A DNA stretch of 64,000 nucleotides from Ursus arctos. Taxonomy: Eukaryota; Chordata; Mammalia; Carnivora; Ursidae. Of this stretch, positions 24,771-35,599 are shown piece after piece. The notes under the pieces were generated by a model that ran no database searches, had not been told where the DNA came from, and saw only the letters and a program-made list of their open reading frames with translations. The stretch's first letter is position 1. Each line of letters opens with the position of its first letter. A program made the position numbers and the translations under genes. The stretch lies in NCBI RefSeq assembly GCF_023065955.2, contig NW_026623078.1, forward strand, positions 7,574,199-7,638,198. The letters are read 5' to 3'.

Positions 24771-25330
24771 TCCTCGTCATTCTGATGAGGAGAGGTTGTG
24801 CGAATGCCCAAAGCCCAAATTATTGACCAGGACCCAGGTAGTGTGCACTTGTTTTATAGGGACCTTAGGGATGTGGCCTTCTTGATTTTTCATCCTGCCT
24901 TCTGGGGGAGGGGCCTGCTGCACTGATACTAAGGCAACCCTGTTTGGGTAGTGTTGCCCCGTCCTCTGTGAGGGGGTGGTGGGTATTTGCACAATGTGAA
25001 CCAGTGTTTCTGGGCTTTTGTTCTCTGGCGGCTTTCCCTGGTGGATTTCTGTGACTCTTCTGAGAGTCAGAGCAGCAGTGGCCCTATCCCAACCTCTTTC
25101 TCAGAACAGAGATATTGCAGTCTGCTCTCCACTGAGCTCTCCTGGCCTCTTTAACTCTGTTTCTGTCGGAGCTGTTAAAAACACTGCAGTGTCCCGGGAT
25201 GTGCGCCCCACAGCCACTCTCCCAGTCCTGGCTTCCATGGCTGGCATTGTCCTTTTTGCTTCTAACACCGCCAGCTGCCCCCAGTTCCCGCACACGCTCC
25301 AGAGTTCCCTGTTTAAGTGTGGTTCACACG

Positions 25331-25705
25331 TGCTCTGGAGCTCCAGATTTCAGTGTGGTCGTGCATTCGCTCCCTGTCTCACAGTAGCTGTCTGGTTCTC
25401 GTGAGCACTCCAGAGCTCTGGCTTGCTTTCATTGTGGTTGCGTGGGTGCTCCTGAGCTCCTGGTTTCAGTCTAGTTTGAGTGTGAGCTCCGGAGCTCTGG
25501 TTTTCAGTTTGGACAGGGGCATGCTCTGGAGCTTCCAGTTTCATTCTGGTTCCACTGAGCGCTCCGGGGCTGCCGTTTTCAGTCTGGTCGCGCGTGCTTC
25601 CGAGCTCCTGGTATCAGTCCGGTTCCACTGAGTGCTCCACAGCTCCAATTTTCAGACTGGTCCCGTGCGCGTTCCTGGGCTCTCGGTCTCAGTCTGCTTT
25701 CCTGC
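25331..25705 (-). repeat. ~38-bp tandem units in L1 5' UTR
   Basis: Units of the form TGCTCTGGAGCTCCAGATTT CAGTNTGGTC start near 25331, 25370 (degenerate), 25407, 25447, 25484, 25522, 25560, 25595, 25633 and 25670, a spacing of about 37-38 bp. They are CpG-bearing, GC-rich relative to the intron, and lie in the 5' UTR of the antisense L1. Confidence 0.8.
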
Positions 25706-26009
25706 GGGTGCCAGTCTGTGATCCAGCCTGCTCCCCAGTGCAGGCGTATACTGCTTCCCGGTGGCCGAGTCTGAGCGCTTCATCCCCTTCCGTTCATCTT
25801 CCGATATCTGTGCATGGATTCAGGGCTCCCTGCTTCCTACCTCAATACTCATCGCTGGAGATGTTCATTTGTAGACATCCAGATGTATCTTCCTACGTCT
25901 CGGGCTGATCTCGTGGGTGGTAAGGATGGTCTGGTAGATATCCAGCTCGACTCAGGGTACCAGCTGAAAAAAGGGTCCCCTACTCCTCCGCCATCTCCCC
26001 CCCCCCCCA

Positions 26010-26743
26010 GAAGACTCATCTTATCCCTCTTCTCTTAACCCCTTGCAGTCTCCTATTCACTCTCTTGAACCAAGTGTCCGCTACAGTGCCAGGGACACAG
26101 TCCACGTTGATCCATCAAAATAAACAGGGCTCCTCATGAGGGACCCCATGCCTACCCTACAAATTGAGTGGGTACAGAAGATCCATTTCAACTAAATGTA
26201 CTGTTTTCATTTAATAAATTTAAAAAAATTTAAAGGTATTAAATTAGAAGAGCTTACTAATACACTGGAAAATTAGAATGTTGAAGGATAAATTGTTGCT
26301 GATGTTAGAACAAAATGGGACTGACCTGTGAATCCAAGTATTGGGAAAATAAAATACCTACCACACTTAAATATTTTAGTGTGTGTCTAAGTAAAGACAG
26401 ACGACATCACAGAAAACGTTTTTTGATTCTTCTGTCCAGGATTCGCTATGTGATATGATCTCCTGTTTTATAATCCACTTTAAAAAAAAAGTTGAAGTAG
26501 AAATTTGAGTAGGATAAAGTAAGAAACATTTTAGGAATTGTTAGTAAAAAGAGGCAATGACTCATATTCTTAAATAGGAACCATTGATAGTAATTTCAAA
26601 ATAAAAGTTTAACCTTTAAGTAACTATTTACAAAGTTATTTCAATGAATGTTACCAGAGGAGAATGGAGCAAAGGCATATATAAATATGGACTTGTATAA
26701 AGAGTTATCCAAATTTAATTGCATTTCTTTTAATATTTTTCAG
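26010..26743. other. Intron just upstream of the SPIDR exon
   Basis: Unassigned AT-rich intron leading to the acceptor at 26741-26743. It separates the L1 5' end from the SPIDR exon by only 734 bp. Confidence 0.5.
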
Positions 26744-26988
26744 AGCTCTACAGAAATTTCGGAATATTCATCAGATAGTGAAAAGGAAGAGGACTCAGAG
26801 AATGTCGTGTTCATTGATTCAGAATCCTCTCCGAAATACCACATGGATTTTGGATTTGATGATAGACAGATGATGGAGAGACCTATAAAGCAGAGGGTGA
26901 AATCTGCAGAGACTGTTTTGTACACACCTCAGAAACAGACATTTCCCAGGACTCCAGAAACATCAGCAAACAAGAAGAAGCTTCTAAG
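26744..26988 (+). CDS. SPIDR: SPIDR internal coding exon, acidic Ser-rich segment
   Basis: Internal exon of SPIDR, a nuclear scaffold known to link BLM helicase and RAD51 during homologous recombination repair. The exon follows a TTTTTCAG acceptor and is 245 nt long. It opens in phase 0 with SSTEISEYSSDSEKEEDSEN, continues through IDSES, a DDRQMMER stretch and a TPQKQTFPRTPE stretch, and ends KKLL plus two bases (AG) of an Arg codon. Order and content match human SPIDR as I remember it (SSIEILEYSSDSEKEDD, then TPQK and FPRTPE, then KKLLRG). The segment is acidic and Ser-rich with no enzymatic motif, so probably disordered. The open frame extends upstream to an ATG at 26648, but that part is intron, not a start. 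The donor AAG|GTTAAA is weak: T at +3 and A at +5. If the intron were retained, translation would stop at 27053-27055. Identification rests on remembered similarity plus exact frame joining with the next exon. Confidence 0.93.
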
Positions 26989-28687
26989 GTTAAATTACAC
27001 CTTTTTAAAAATCTTTCTTTATCTTTCTTTAAAATCCAAATACCTGAAATGTTAATTTAGAAATACTTAAACTTGTTTAGTAGGGGACGAAAATTTACAA
27101 TATAATTGTAACTTTGATAAGCTATTATAGAAGTTCTAATTTCTGGAGATGATATAGGGAACGGTTTATCCAAGTCAAGCATTGATTGTTTCAGTCATGA
27201 CAGCTTATATGAATGCTTTCCTTAGTGGGATTGGTTATTTGGGTTTATCAAATTTTATTGAGCATCAGCATTCCAGATACTTAGATAATTAAGACAAGTA
27301 AAAGCATATTCCTGTTTTCGCATAAGTTATATTACGAAGATGGAAAGAGAAATAAATATATTCAGGTTAATTTTACAAGTATGGTTATAGAGATTGTCCA
27401 AGGGAATACTTGCAAATGCAAGGATGTATAAGAGAGCAAAGACACACAGATAGGAAACTGCCTGGTATGTATATGAATAACCACAAGGGGCAGGCCACTG
27501 GGGGGTCAAGCAGGACATGTGAAGGGAATAAGAGTATGCCTTCTAAGATCCGTGTCCCAATCCTGTGTAATACATGGTCTCTTTGTGTTTTAAATTAGAA
27601 CAAAACAATGAAAACAAAATTTCAATGAAAGTGAGAACTTGTGGGAAGCAGTGCCACAAAAGCAAACTTAGTAGAGAGTTTCAAGGCAAAAAGGAGTTTC
27701 AGTAGAAAGAGTAAATGTGGCAATGAAAAACACACAGGTTTGGATCTGTTTAGGAAATGTTTATGTCAAGAGAGGGCAGGTACAGTGTGTACTGAGTACT
27801 CAGTGGCAATGTTAGTGAACCAGCAGGGGAGGAAACCAGGGACCCATGGCTCAAGGAGTGTCCAGGACAAAGAGTAGAGACAGTGCTGTGATTCTTTTGC
27901 TAGGACTGGGATTTCAGGCAAGAAGTCAGATGTGCAGATTAGCTGCTAGTGGCTTGAAAGGGATCTCAGGTTCAAGGAGTCAACAGAGGAAAGATGAGGA
28001 CTATTTAGAGAATAATGAGGAGGACCCAGTGGAGACAGAGTGGTCCAGGGAAGGAAGTAGGGAAGGGGCATCAGGAGAGGAGAGACCTGTCTTAAGTGTA
28101 GGAGTGGAGGGACAAGTATAAGGATGTCACAGGGTCTAGCGGAATGGGTGTAGCATGGTGGGTCGGTTCATGCCTATTCACCATATATATATGTTTATAA
28201 CATAAAATAACTCAGGCTTTATGCCCAAAGTAGAGAAACTTAAAGCCTCAAAAGAGAATGGTGGTGGTTTGTATTAATCTCTGGAAGGAACATGAAAAGA
28301 AGAAATTAGAGGGATTTGAATGTCTTTGTTGTTGAAGTCGATGCCACGCAATTACAGAAAGCCATGTCCCCAACCCTCGTGGGGGCCTACTATGTTCTGA
28401 GCAGTGTTGCATATCCTGGAGACATAGCAACTAAAGCCCTGACTGTGTAGGGGAGTGTGTGATGAGGACCTAAGAAGTAAAGTAGAAGTAATGTCAAAAG
28501 AAGATAAACTTTATGGAAAGAAAGCAGAAACGAGGGATCAAGAATGGCTAAGAGGTGTGGGGAAGGGCATTCCATGGAGCTGACATTGCCTTAAGAGGGG
28601 GGTGCGGGGGATCTGATGGTTTTGTTTTATTTGGTTTTTCTTTTTGTTTGTTTGTTTGGTTGGTTGGTTTGGTTTTTCTTGATGAGA
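26989..28687. other. SPIDR intron, mostly unassigned
   Basis: Start of the 18.7-kb intron. About 28385-28580 (GGGCCTACTATGTTCTGAGC, GCATTCCATGGAGCTGAC) resembles old L2/MIR-type repeat sequence. A (TTTG)n/(GGTT)n tract lies at 28640-28672. Open frames at 27641-28121 show no recognisable product. Confidence 0.4.
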
Positions 28688-29176
28688 AAATCATGAGGCC
28701 TTATTTTTTAATTTTTTATTTTTTTTTGAGGGAAGGAATTGTTAGCCTTTTACTTTCTTGTAAATTGACCATATACATTCTTTATACAGTTTATATACTG
28801 GGGTCAGAATTTTTATTATTGTTTTGCTTCTATACTTTCAAAGAAAAATTGAATTTTTTTTTCCCCACTACCTTTGCTGTTTGACATTGAGGTGTATTTG
28901 GCAAGAATGTATGAAGGTTTCTATTTTATGTGGTCAGTTCTATCAGTTGGTCTTATTGTGTCACCCACCCACCCCATTACTTTATAAAAGTAGAAAATTG
29001 GTCTGCATTCTTAGTAGTAATAGTCTCTTTTTACATTTGTTCTTTTTTCTTTCAGTCTTATGAAAATATAAATAATATACAGCACTGTTTAAGGTGTATA
29101 GTGTAATGACTTGACTTACATATATTGTGAAATGATGACCACTATAAGTTGTTAACATCATCACCTCATATATACC

Positions 29177-29203
29177 AAAAAAAAAAAAAAAAAAAAAAAA
29201 AAA
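29177..29203. repeat. (A)27 homopolymer
   Basis: Uninterrupted run of 27 A within the L1 3' UTR region, replacing a diverged position of the element. Confidence 0.95.
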
Positions 29204-29435
29204 TGTTTTTTTCCTTGTGATAAGATCTTTTAGGATCTACTCTCTCAGCAGCTTTCCAGTATACCATATAGCAGTGTTAACCGTAGGCCTCATGTTGTAC
29301 GTTACATGTCCAATACTTATTTATCTTGTAACTGGAAGTTTGTATTCTTTGATCACCTTCCTCCAGTTCTGCCCCCCACGCCACCTGTGGTCACCACAAA
29401 TCTAATCTTTTTTTCTACGAGTTTGTGGTGGGTTG

Positions 29436-29466
<31 letters not shown>

Positions 29467-29610
29467 AGATTCCACATATAAGTGAGATCATACAGTATGT
29501 ATCTTTCTCTGTCTAACTTATTTCACTTAGCATAATGCCTTCAAGGTCCACCGATGTTGTCACAAATGACAGAAGTTCCTTCTCTTTTTGTGGCTGAATA
29601 ATAATTCAGT

Positions 29611-29612
29611 CA

Positions 29613-29645
<33 letters not shown>
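29611..29645. repeat. (TG)n microsatellite
   Basis: GTGTGTGTGTGTGTGTGTGT tract inside the L1. Confidence 0.95.
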
Positions 29646-29917
29646 TACCATTTTCTATATTCATTCATCTGTCAGTGGACTCTCAGGTTGTTTCCATTTT
29701 TTGGCTATTGTAAATAATGCTGCAGTGAACATGGGGATGCAGATACCTCTTCAAAATAGTGATTCATTTCCTTCAGATATATACACAGCAGTGGGATTGC
29801 TGGATCATATAGTCTATTTTTAATTTTTTGAGGAATCTCTATACTGTTTTTCATAGTGGCTGCACCAACTTACATTTCCACCAACAGTGCCCATGAGATT
29901 CTTTTTCTGCATATCTT

Positions 29918-30109
29918 TTTTTTTTTTTTTAAAGATTTTATTTATTTATTTGACGGAGAGACAGCCAGCCAGATAGGGAACAGGGGGAGTGGGAGAGGAA
30001 GAAGCAGGCTTCCAGCGGAGGAGCCTGATGTGGGGCTCGATCCCCTAACACCGGGATCACGCCCTGAGCCGAAGGCAGACGCTTAATGACTGTGCTACCC
30101 AGGCGCCCC
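29918..30109 (-). mobile_element. SINEC, bear-type subfamily, inside L1
   Basis: Reverse SINE with GAGACAGCCAGCCAGATAGG, GAGTGGGAGAGGAAGAAGCA and ATGTGGGGCTCGATCCCCTA. Its 17-bp target-site duplication CTTTTTCTGCATATCTT is at 29901-29917 and 30110-30126. Confidence 0.96.
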
Positions 30110-31389
30110 CTTTTTCTGCATATCTTAACAATAATTTGTTATCTCTTGCCTTTTTGATGATAATCATTCCAACAAGTGTGAGGTGATGATTAGTGATGTC
30201 GAACACCTTTTCCTGTACCTGTTGGTCATTTAAATATCTTCTTTAGAAAAATGTCTGTTCATGTTCTTTGCCCATTTTTTTAAAAATTGGGTTATTCGTT
30301 TTTTTGCTATTGAGTTGTGTAAATTCTTTATGTATTTTGTATATTAACTCTTTATCAAGTATGTGACTTGTAAATATTTTCTCTTATTCTGTAGGCTGCC
30401 TTTTCATTTTGTTGATTATTTCTTTTACTGTGTAGAAGCTTTATAGTTTGATGTAGTCCCACTTGTTCATTTTATTCCTTGTGGTTTAGGTGTCATCCAA
30501 AAAAATTACTGCCAAGACCCATGTCAAGGAGCTTTTTTTCTATATTTTCTTCTAGGAGTTTTATGGTTTTATGGATTAGGTTTTTAATCCACTTTGAGTT
30601 AATTTTTGTGAGTAGTGTAAGAATAGGAGTCTAGTTTCATTCTTTTACATGTAAATATCCAATTTTCCCAGCACCATTTATTGAAGAGACTGTCTTTTCT
30701 CCATTGGATATTCTTGGCACCCTTATCAAATTTTAGTTGACTCTGTATACATGGGTTTATTTCTGGGCTTTGTATTCTCTTCCATTGGTCTATACGTGTC
30801 TGTTTTTATGCCAGTACCATATTGTTTTGATTGCTGTAGCTTTATCATATAGCTTGAAATCAGCATGTGTGAAGTCTCCCACTTCATTGTATTTTCTCAG
30901 GATTGCTTTGGCTATTTGGGGTTCTTGTGGTTCCATACACATTTTAGGATTGCTTTTTCTATTTCTGTGAAAATGCCATTGGAATCTTGATAGGGATTGC
31001 ATTGAATCTATAGATGGCTTTGGGTAGTTGTGGGCATTTTAACAATATCAATTCTTTCAATCCATGAACATTGGATATCTTTCCATATATTTGTGTTTTC
31101 TGCATTTTTTTCATCATGATTCTGTATATAAAAAATCCTAAAAACTCCATTAAAAAACTGTTAGATCTAATCAATGAATTCAGTAAAGTTGCAGAATATG
31201 AAATTAACATACAAATATCAGTAGCAGATCCATATATACACTAGCAACAGATTAACAGAAAAATAAATTAAAAAGATGATCTCATTTACAATAGCATCAA
31301 AAACAGTAAAATAGGGATAAATTTAACCAAGGAGATGAAAGAGCTCTACCCTGAAAACTATACAACATTGATGAAAGAAATCATGAGGC

Positions 31390-33933
31390 TTTTGACTATG
31401 TTCATTTGTACATTATATATCTGAATAGGATATGGTTCTGACCTTCAGTGACAGTGCTGGTGCTAGATGTAGGCTCCCATGTACAGATGGTTTTAAAGCA
31501 CCAGCAGGGTCAGTTTGCAGGAGATCAAATGCAGATTGAAAGGAATATCTCTCTGTGAGGCCTGAGCCCTAGGCATTCTGCAGTCGTTGGGGCCCAGAGG
31601 AAGAGGCTGCTGTGGGAGGGATCAAATCTAAAGAGTGTGGTGTCCTGGAAGTCAAGTAAAGATGTGTCTTTGAGAAGGAAAAAGGGCAACCAACTGGGAT
31701 GGATGCTGCTGGGTTGCACTGTGGAGGGCAAGGAATGTGGGGCTTTCTCAGTGTTATGGTTGGGCTAAGCCAGACTGCTGTGGGTTTAAAGAGAATGGAA
31801 AAAAGAGAAACTGAAGACAACTTGAATAGAAAATTCTTTGGTGGAGTTTTGCTTTAGGAGGTGTAGAGAAGTTGTTGTTAACTAGAAGGAATGTGGAGAT
31901 TGAGATTTTTTTTTTTATGGGTGGGAATTATAGCACATGTTGTATATTGACAGCAAAGGTCCTCAGTAGGGGAAAGAAAGGATAACTACTGGTATTGTGT
32001 CTGATTTGGTGACAGGAGTGTGCAAATGGAGGGGTATGCTGGGTCAGGAGCATAGACAGTCATCTGTGGACAGAGGGCAGAGTCTCCTCAGATTCAGGTT
32101 GCAGGTAGCTATATATGGCAGTGGGAACTCAAGTTCTTTCTGATCACTTCCATTTTGTCAGTGAAATGGAAATTATTTTCATTAGCTGAGAGTAATGACA
32201 AGGAGATGGCATTGGAGGAATGAGGATAGAGAGTAGATACATAGTCCTGTAGTGGGGGAGTCAATGGACAAGGGATGTGCATTGGGATTGTTTGGCAAGA
32301 TAAGGTTCTATTGGGAGTTGTCATTTTGAGTTTGAGATCAACCAGTCAATATGGATTGAACTATAGGGCTGCAAATGTGGAACAGGCAGAGCTTGAGATT
32401 GTACAGTGAGTACAATGAAAGTAGTCAATAAAAGTTCCATGTAGTGACTGTAATATTGGACTATGAAATCTAGACCAGGTAAGGTAGGAAATAAGAACAG
32501 GCAGGGTGTGGAGTACAAAGAGATGGGGGGTAGGACCAGCCTATTCTAGATTGGGAAGAGGTTGGTCAAACACTTAAAGTGCTAATACTAGAGGCAATAA
32601 GCTAGACAGGTAAGAATGATGGGTGCTCAGAATTGAGTTAGTGGAGGGAAGCAATTTGTAATTTCAAGACTTAGAGAATGAATGGGGCAGATGAGTGGCT
32701 GAGGTTAGGTGGAGGAGGACTTCATGGAATGGGGAGGCACTGAAATCAACAAGAATGGTAGCCTAAAGCCCAAGCCTCCAAAGGATGGGTGGGACAGCCC
32801 TGAAGGTGCCTGCCTCTGGGTAGGGGTTGACTATTCCTCTCCTATGCTTCACAGCTGGAGCATAAGGGAACTGGAAGCCTTTGTGAGGAGCAAGACTGTC
32901 TCTTCCTGGCCCTCCCTGTCCACTGGGTGGAAAGGAGGGAAGGGAGGGCAGCTGCAGTTTAGGGTCACTGCCAGTGAGTCCTCAGGGGAGGAGTAAGATG
33001 AAAGGAACATTCAAAGAAGTTGAGGACATAGAGTTTTTGCTGAAGCAACTCCAGCAATATGCAAATGATTGTTTTCTTGTGATTTCTAAGTGATAATTAA
33101 ATGAGGGATGTCTGTTTTGTGGTCATTCCTTTAAAGTTAATGTGTTGAAATATTAAAAATGAGTTTGATGTGATTAGGGTTGTCAGTCTCAGGCATTCAA
33201 ACAAGAAGACTGTTGACAATAGGAGCCAGCTTTGCTAAACTGGTTTGTTGACCTCCTTCTGAAGCAGGGAAAAGGGTAACATATTTTGATTCATAGGCTG
33301 CTTTGTAATGAAAGCACTAGAGCATCATGCATTTAGAGAGGAAAATCTCTTAGCTGTCTAATAATGATCAAAGAAAGTTTTGCATTAAATATTTGGTTTC
33401 TTGAAGTGAACTCTTATGAAAATGCCGACAATACTGATGTCCTGATAATCCTTACAGTAAAAGATCACCAGCTTTTGTCATAGAAGGACAACAGAGTACC
33501 TGAGAAATAAACTGCTGCTAAGGAAAACAAAAAACAAAAAAAAACCAGGTGTAAGTAATAGATTTTTCTTAACTAGAATGAATAGACGAGTGATTAAAAT
33601 AATTGTTGGTTTTTGTTTGTTTTTAACCTGGTAATGGCTCACTAGTAAGGATCTAGTTAAGTACTTGTTGGCATTTCAAGGTTGAAGAACACTAGCCCTT
33701 TCCCTTGGTTTGCCCCATAGAGAAATATTACTCAATCTCTTTGGGCCTTCTTTTTGTTGTTGTTTTTTGATTTTTATCTCTTTGATTCATTGCTTCATTC
33801 TGTTTAAGTCATAACTAATAAAAGTCAATGAAAAATTGGTCTTATATTTAAGTATGTTTTCAATAATAAAGCCATATTTCTCCATTCTTATCATCAGGTT
33901 ATTTTTTACAATGTCTATTCTATCTAACAGAAA
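31390..33933. other. Intronic, unassigned
   Basis: G-rich sequence from about 31400 to 33000 (many AGGAGG/GTGGAG motifs) could be an old interspersed repeat but I cannot name it. The frame at 32709-32996 shows no recognisable protein. The remainder is AT-rich intron. Confidence 0.4.
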
Positions 33934-33951
33934 GCAAAACTTGAAAATCTT

Positions 33952-34149
33952 TTTTTTTTTAAAGATTTTATTTATTCATTTGACAGAGATAGAGACAGCC
34001 AGCGAGAGAGGGAACACAAGCAGGGGGAGTGGGAGAGGAAGAAGCAGGCTCCCAGCGGAGGAGCCTGATGTGGGGCTCGATCCCAGAACGCAGGGATCAC
34101 GCCCTGAGCTGAAGGCAGACGCTTAACGACTGAGCCACCCAGGCGCCCC
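33952..34149 (-). mobile_element. Young SINEC, bear-type subfamily
   Basis: Reverse SINE with GAGACAGCCAGCGAGAGAGG and GATCACGCCCTGAGCTGAAG. Perfect 18-bp target-site duplication GCAAAACTTGAAAATCTT at 33934-33951 and 34150-34167, a sign of recent insertion. Confidence 0.97.
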
Positions 34150-34167
34150 GCAAAACTTGAAAATCTT

Positions 34168-34495
34168 ATACTACATTTATTTAAATTATTTTTTCTTTAT
34201 TTATATAGCTTATTAAAATATTTTAATAGGCTTATTTCCTGGAAATGTTGGAATATTTTTTTGGGGGGGAATATTTTTGAATCTTTATTCTTTTTCACTT
34301 CATACTGTTTTTGTAGAAATGCTTAGCCCTGTTGAATTGATGCCAGGAATCTTTTCAGATAGGTTACCAATCAATTTTTTTAATATAAAAGATAATTAGA
34401 ATATCTTAACTTGCTTAGTGAATATTTTTTCTCCATTGGTGTTCTGAATTTTATCTCTAAGTAACTTTGCTGACTATATTGAAGAGTCGATTTGA
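34168..34495. other. Intronic, nothing recognised
   Basis: AT-rich intron between a SINE and the old L1. Confidence 0.5.
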
Positions 34496-35599
34496 GGCTC
34501 TGATCCAAGATGGCAATATAAGAACTTCTTGAACTCACTTTCCCCATGAAGACACCAAATCTGTACCTACACATGAAGCAGTTCCTCTTGAAAAAAATCC
34601 AGAAACTGAGCAATTCCTATACATTGGATGAATTAGAAAGTACCCACATTGAAAGGGGTAGGAAAGGGTAAGATACACTCCAGCCATAAATCCCACCCTT
34701 GGCATACTGACATACAATAGGTAGGGAACTCATAACTCCCTAGTTTTCCATGAGGAGCAAAGAGTTTGAACCCAGCATCTAGCACCCCAACTTTTAAGAC
34801 TTTCACTGGAGAGATGAACCCCAAAACACCTAGCTCTGAAATAGGGCTTGTGTCCACAAGACCCCAAGACTAAGGCAAACAAAGAAATAGTTCTTAACCT
34901 GGCTTGGACTTGCCATGGTTTTCCCTCCAGGGCTCAGCACAGAGGGAGTATATAACACCCATCTTCCAGTCTTTTCCTGAAAGCTGGCTATTTGTGTACT
35001 GTAAAAGCTGCTGCTGCCTGAGGACCAGGCTTCTAATTTAACACACACCTAGGTACTGACTCTCATCCTCCCCAGAGATCAGGGAGGTCAGATGACATCT
35101 CTGTGCACACTGTAGATCTTCAGTGTCTCCTAGAGGGTACCTCTCTTGATCTCCTGGCTCTGATGGCTAGGGGGACTTGTGGTTTGTGGGTCCCACAGGT
35201 CTGTAGCAAATAAAGAAGCAGATCTTACCTGGTTATCTCTTGAGGACTTAGAGCAGAGGGAGCAGGGAAAAAATGCCCAGCTCCCAGTCTTTTCCTGAAA
35301 GAAGTCTGCTTGCATACTTTAAAAGCTGCTGACTAAGGGTTTAGCTTTCAGTCAGCCTATATCTAAGTGCTGACTGAGATCCTACCCTTTGGCACACTGA
35401 TAGGTATTGGCACCCACAACTACTGGGAGCTACTAAGAGCAAAGAAGGCAGCCTTGACTTCTGCAGAGATTTGAGAGACAACTAAGAGCTCAGGGCAGGC
35501 TGAACAATAAGGTTCATTCTCCTACACAAGACCACTCTATGAAGACTGGAAGAGGGGGCTGCTTTACCTAATGCATAGAAACTGAAACAGAGAATCAAG

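Larger units (their letters stand above)
19672..26009 (-). mobile_element. Near-full-length carnivore LINE-1, antisense to SPIDR
   Basis: A poly(T)/TTAAAAATTTTATTATTT start is followed by the L1 3' UTR (TTAGTCACCGTACAGTACAT), ORF2, ORF1 and a 5' UTR ending in the reverse complement of GGAGATGGCGGAGGAGTAGG and a 13-base C run at 25997-26009. About 6.3 kb. ORF1 and ORF2 are broken by frameshifts and stops, but many frames remain long, so it is younger than the L1 at 9338. I could not find a convincing target-site duplication. Confidence 0.93.
28700..31377 (-). mobile_element. 5'-inverted (twin-primed) LINE-1
   Basis: From poly(T) at about 28700 the minus-strand L1 3' region runs to about 31111 (AGATTCCACATATAAGTGAG, CTTCCATTGGTCTATACG). 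Then 31112-31377 is L1 ORF2 in plus orientation (ATCCTAAAAACTCCATTAAA, AAGGAGATGAAAGAGCTCTA). Both arms meet at the same L1 point (TTTCATCA / TGATGAAA). The direct repeat AAATCATGAGGC at 28688-28699 and 31378-31389 flanks the whole unit. A SINE is inserted at 29918. Frames at 30790-31210 are ORF2 remnants. Confidence 0.9.

Noticed and set aside
19672..26009. Antisense L1 as a possibly active element
   Set aside because: Both ORFs are split by several frameshifts and stops, so it cannot encode intact proteins.
26161..26205. Possible target-site duplication partner (AATGTA) for the antisense L1
   Set aside because: Only a six-base match to the left flank and not adjacent to the L1 5' border.
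26648..26743. Upstream ATG as the start of the SPIDR-containing frame
   Set aside because: A TTTTTCAG acceptor precedes 26744 and similarity begins exactly there; the earlier codons are intron.
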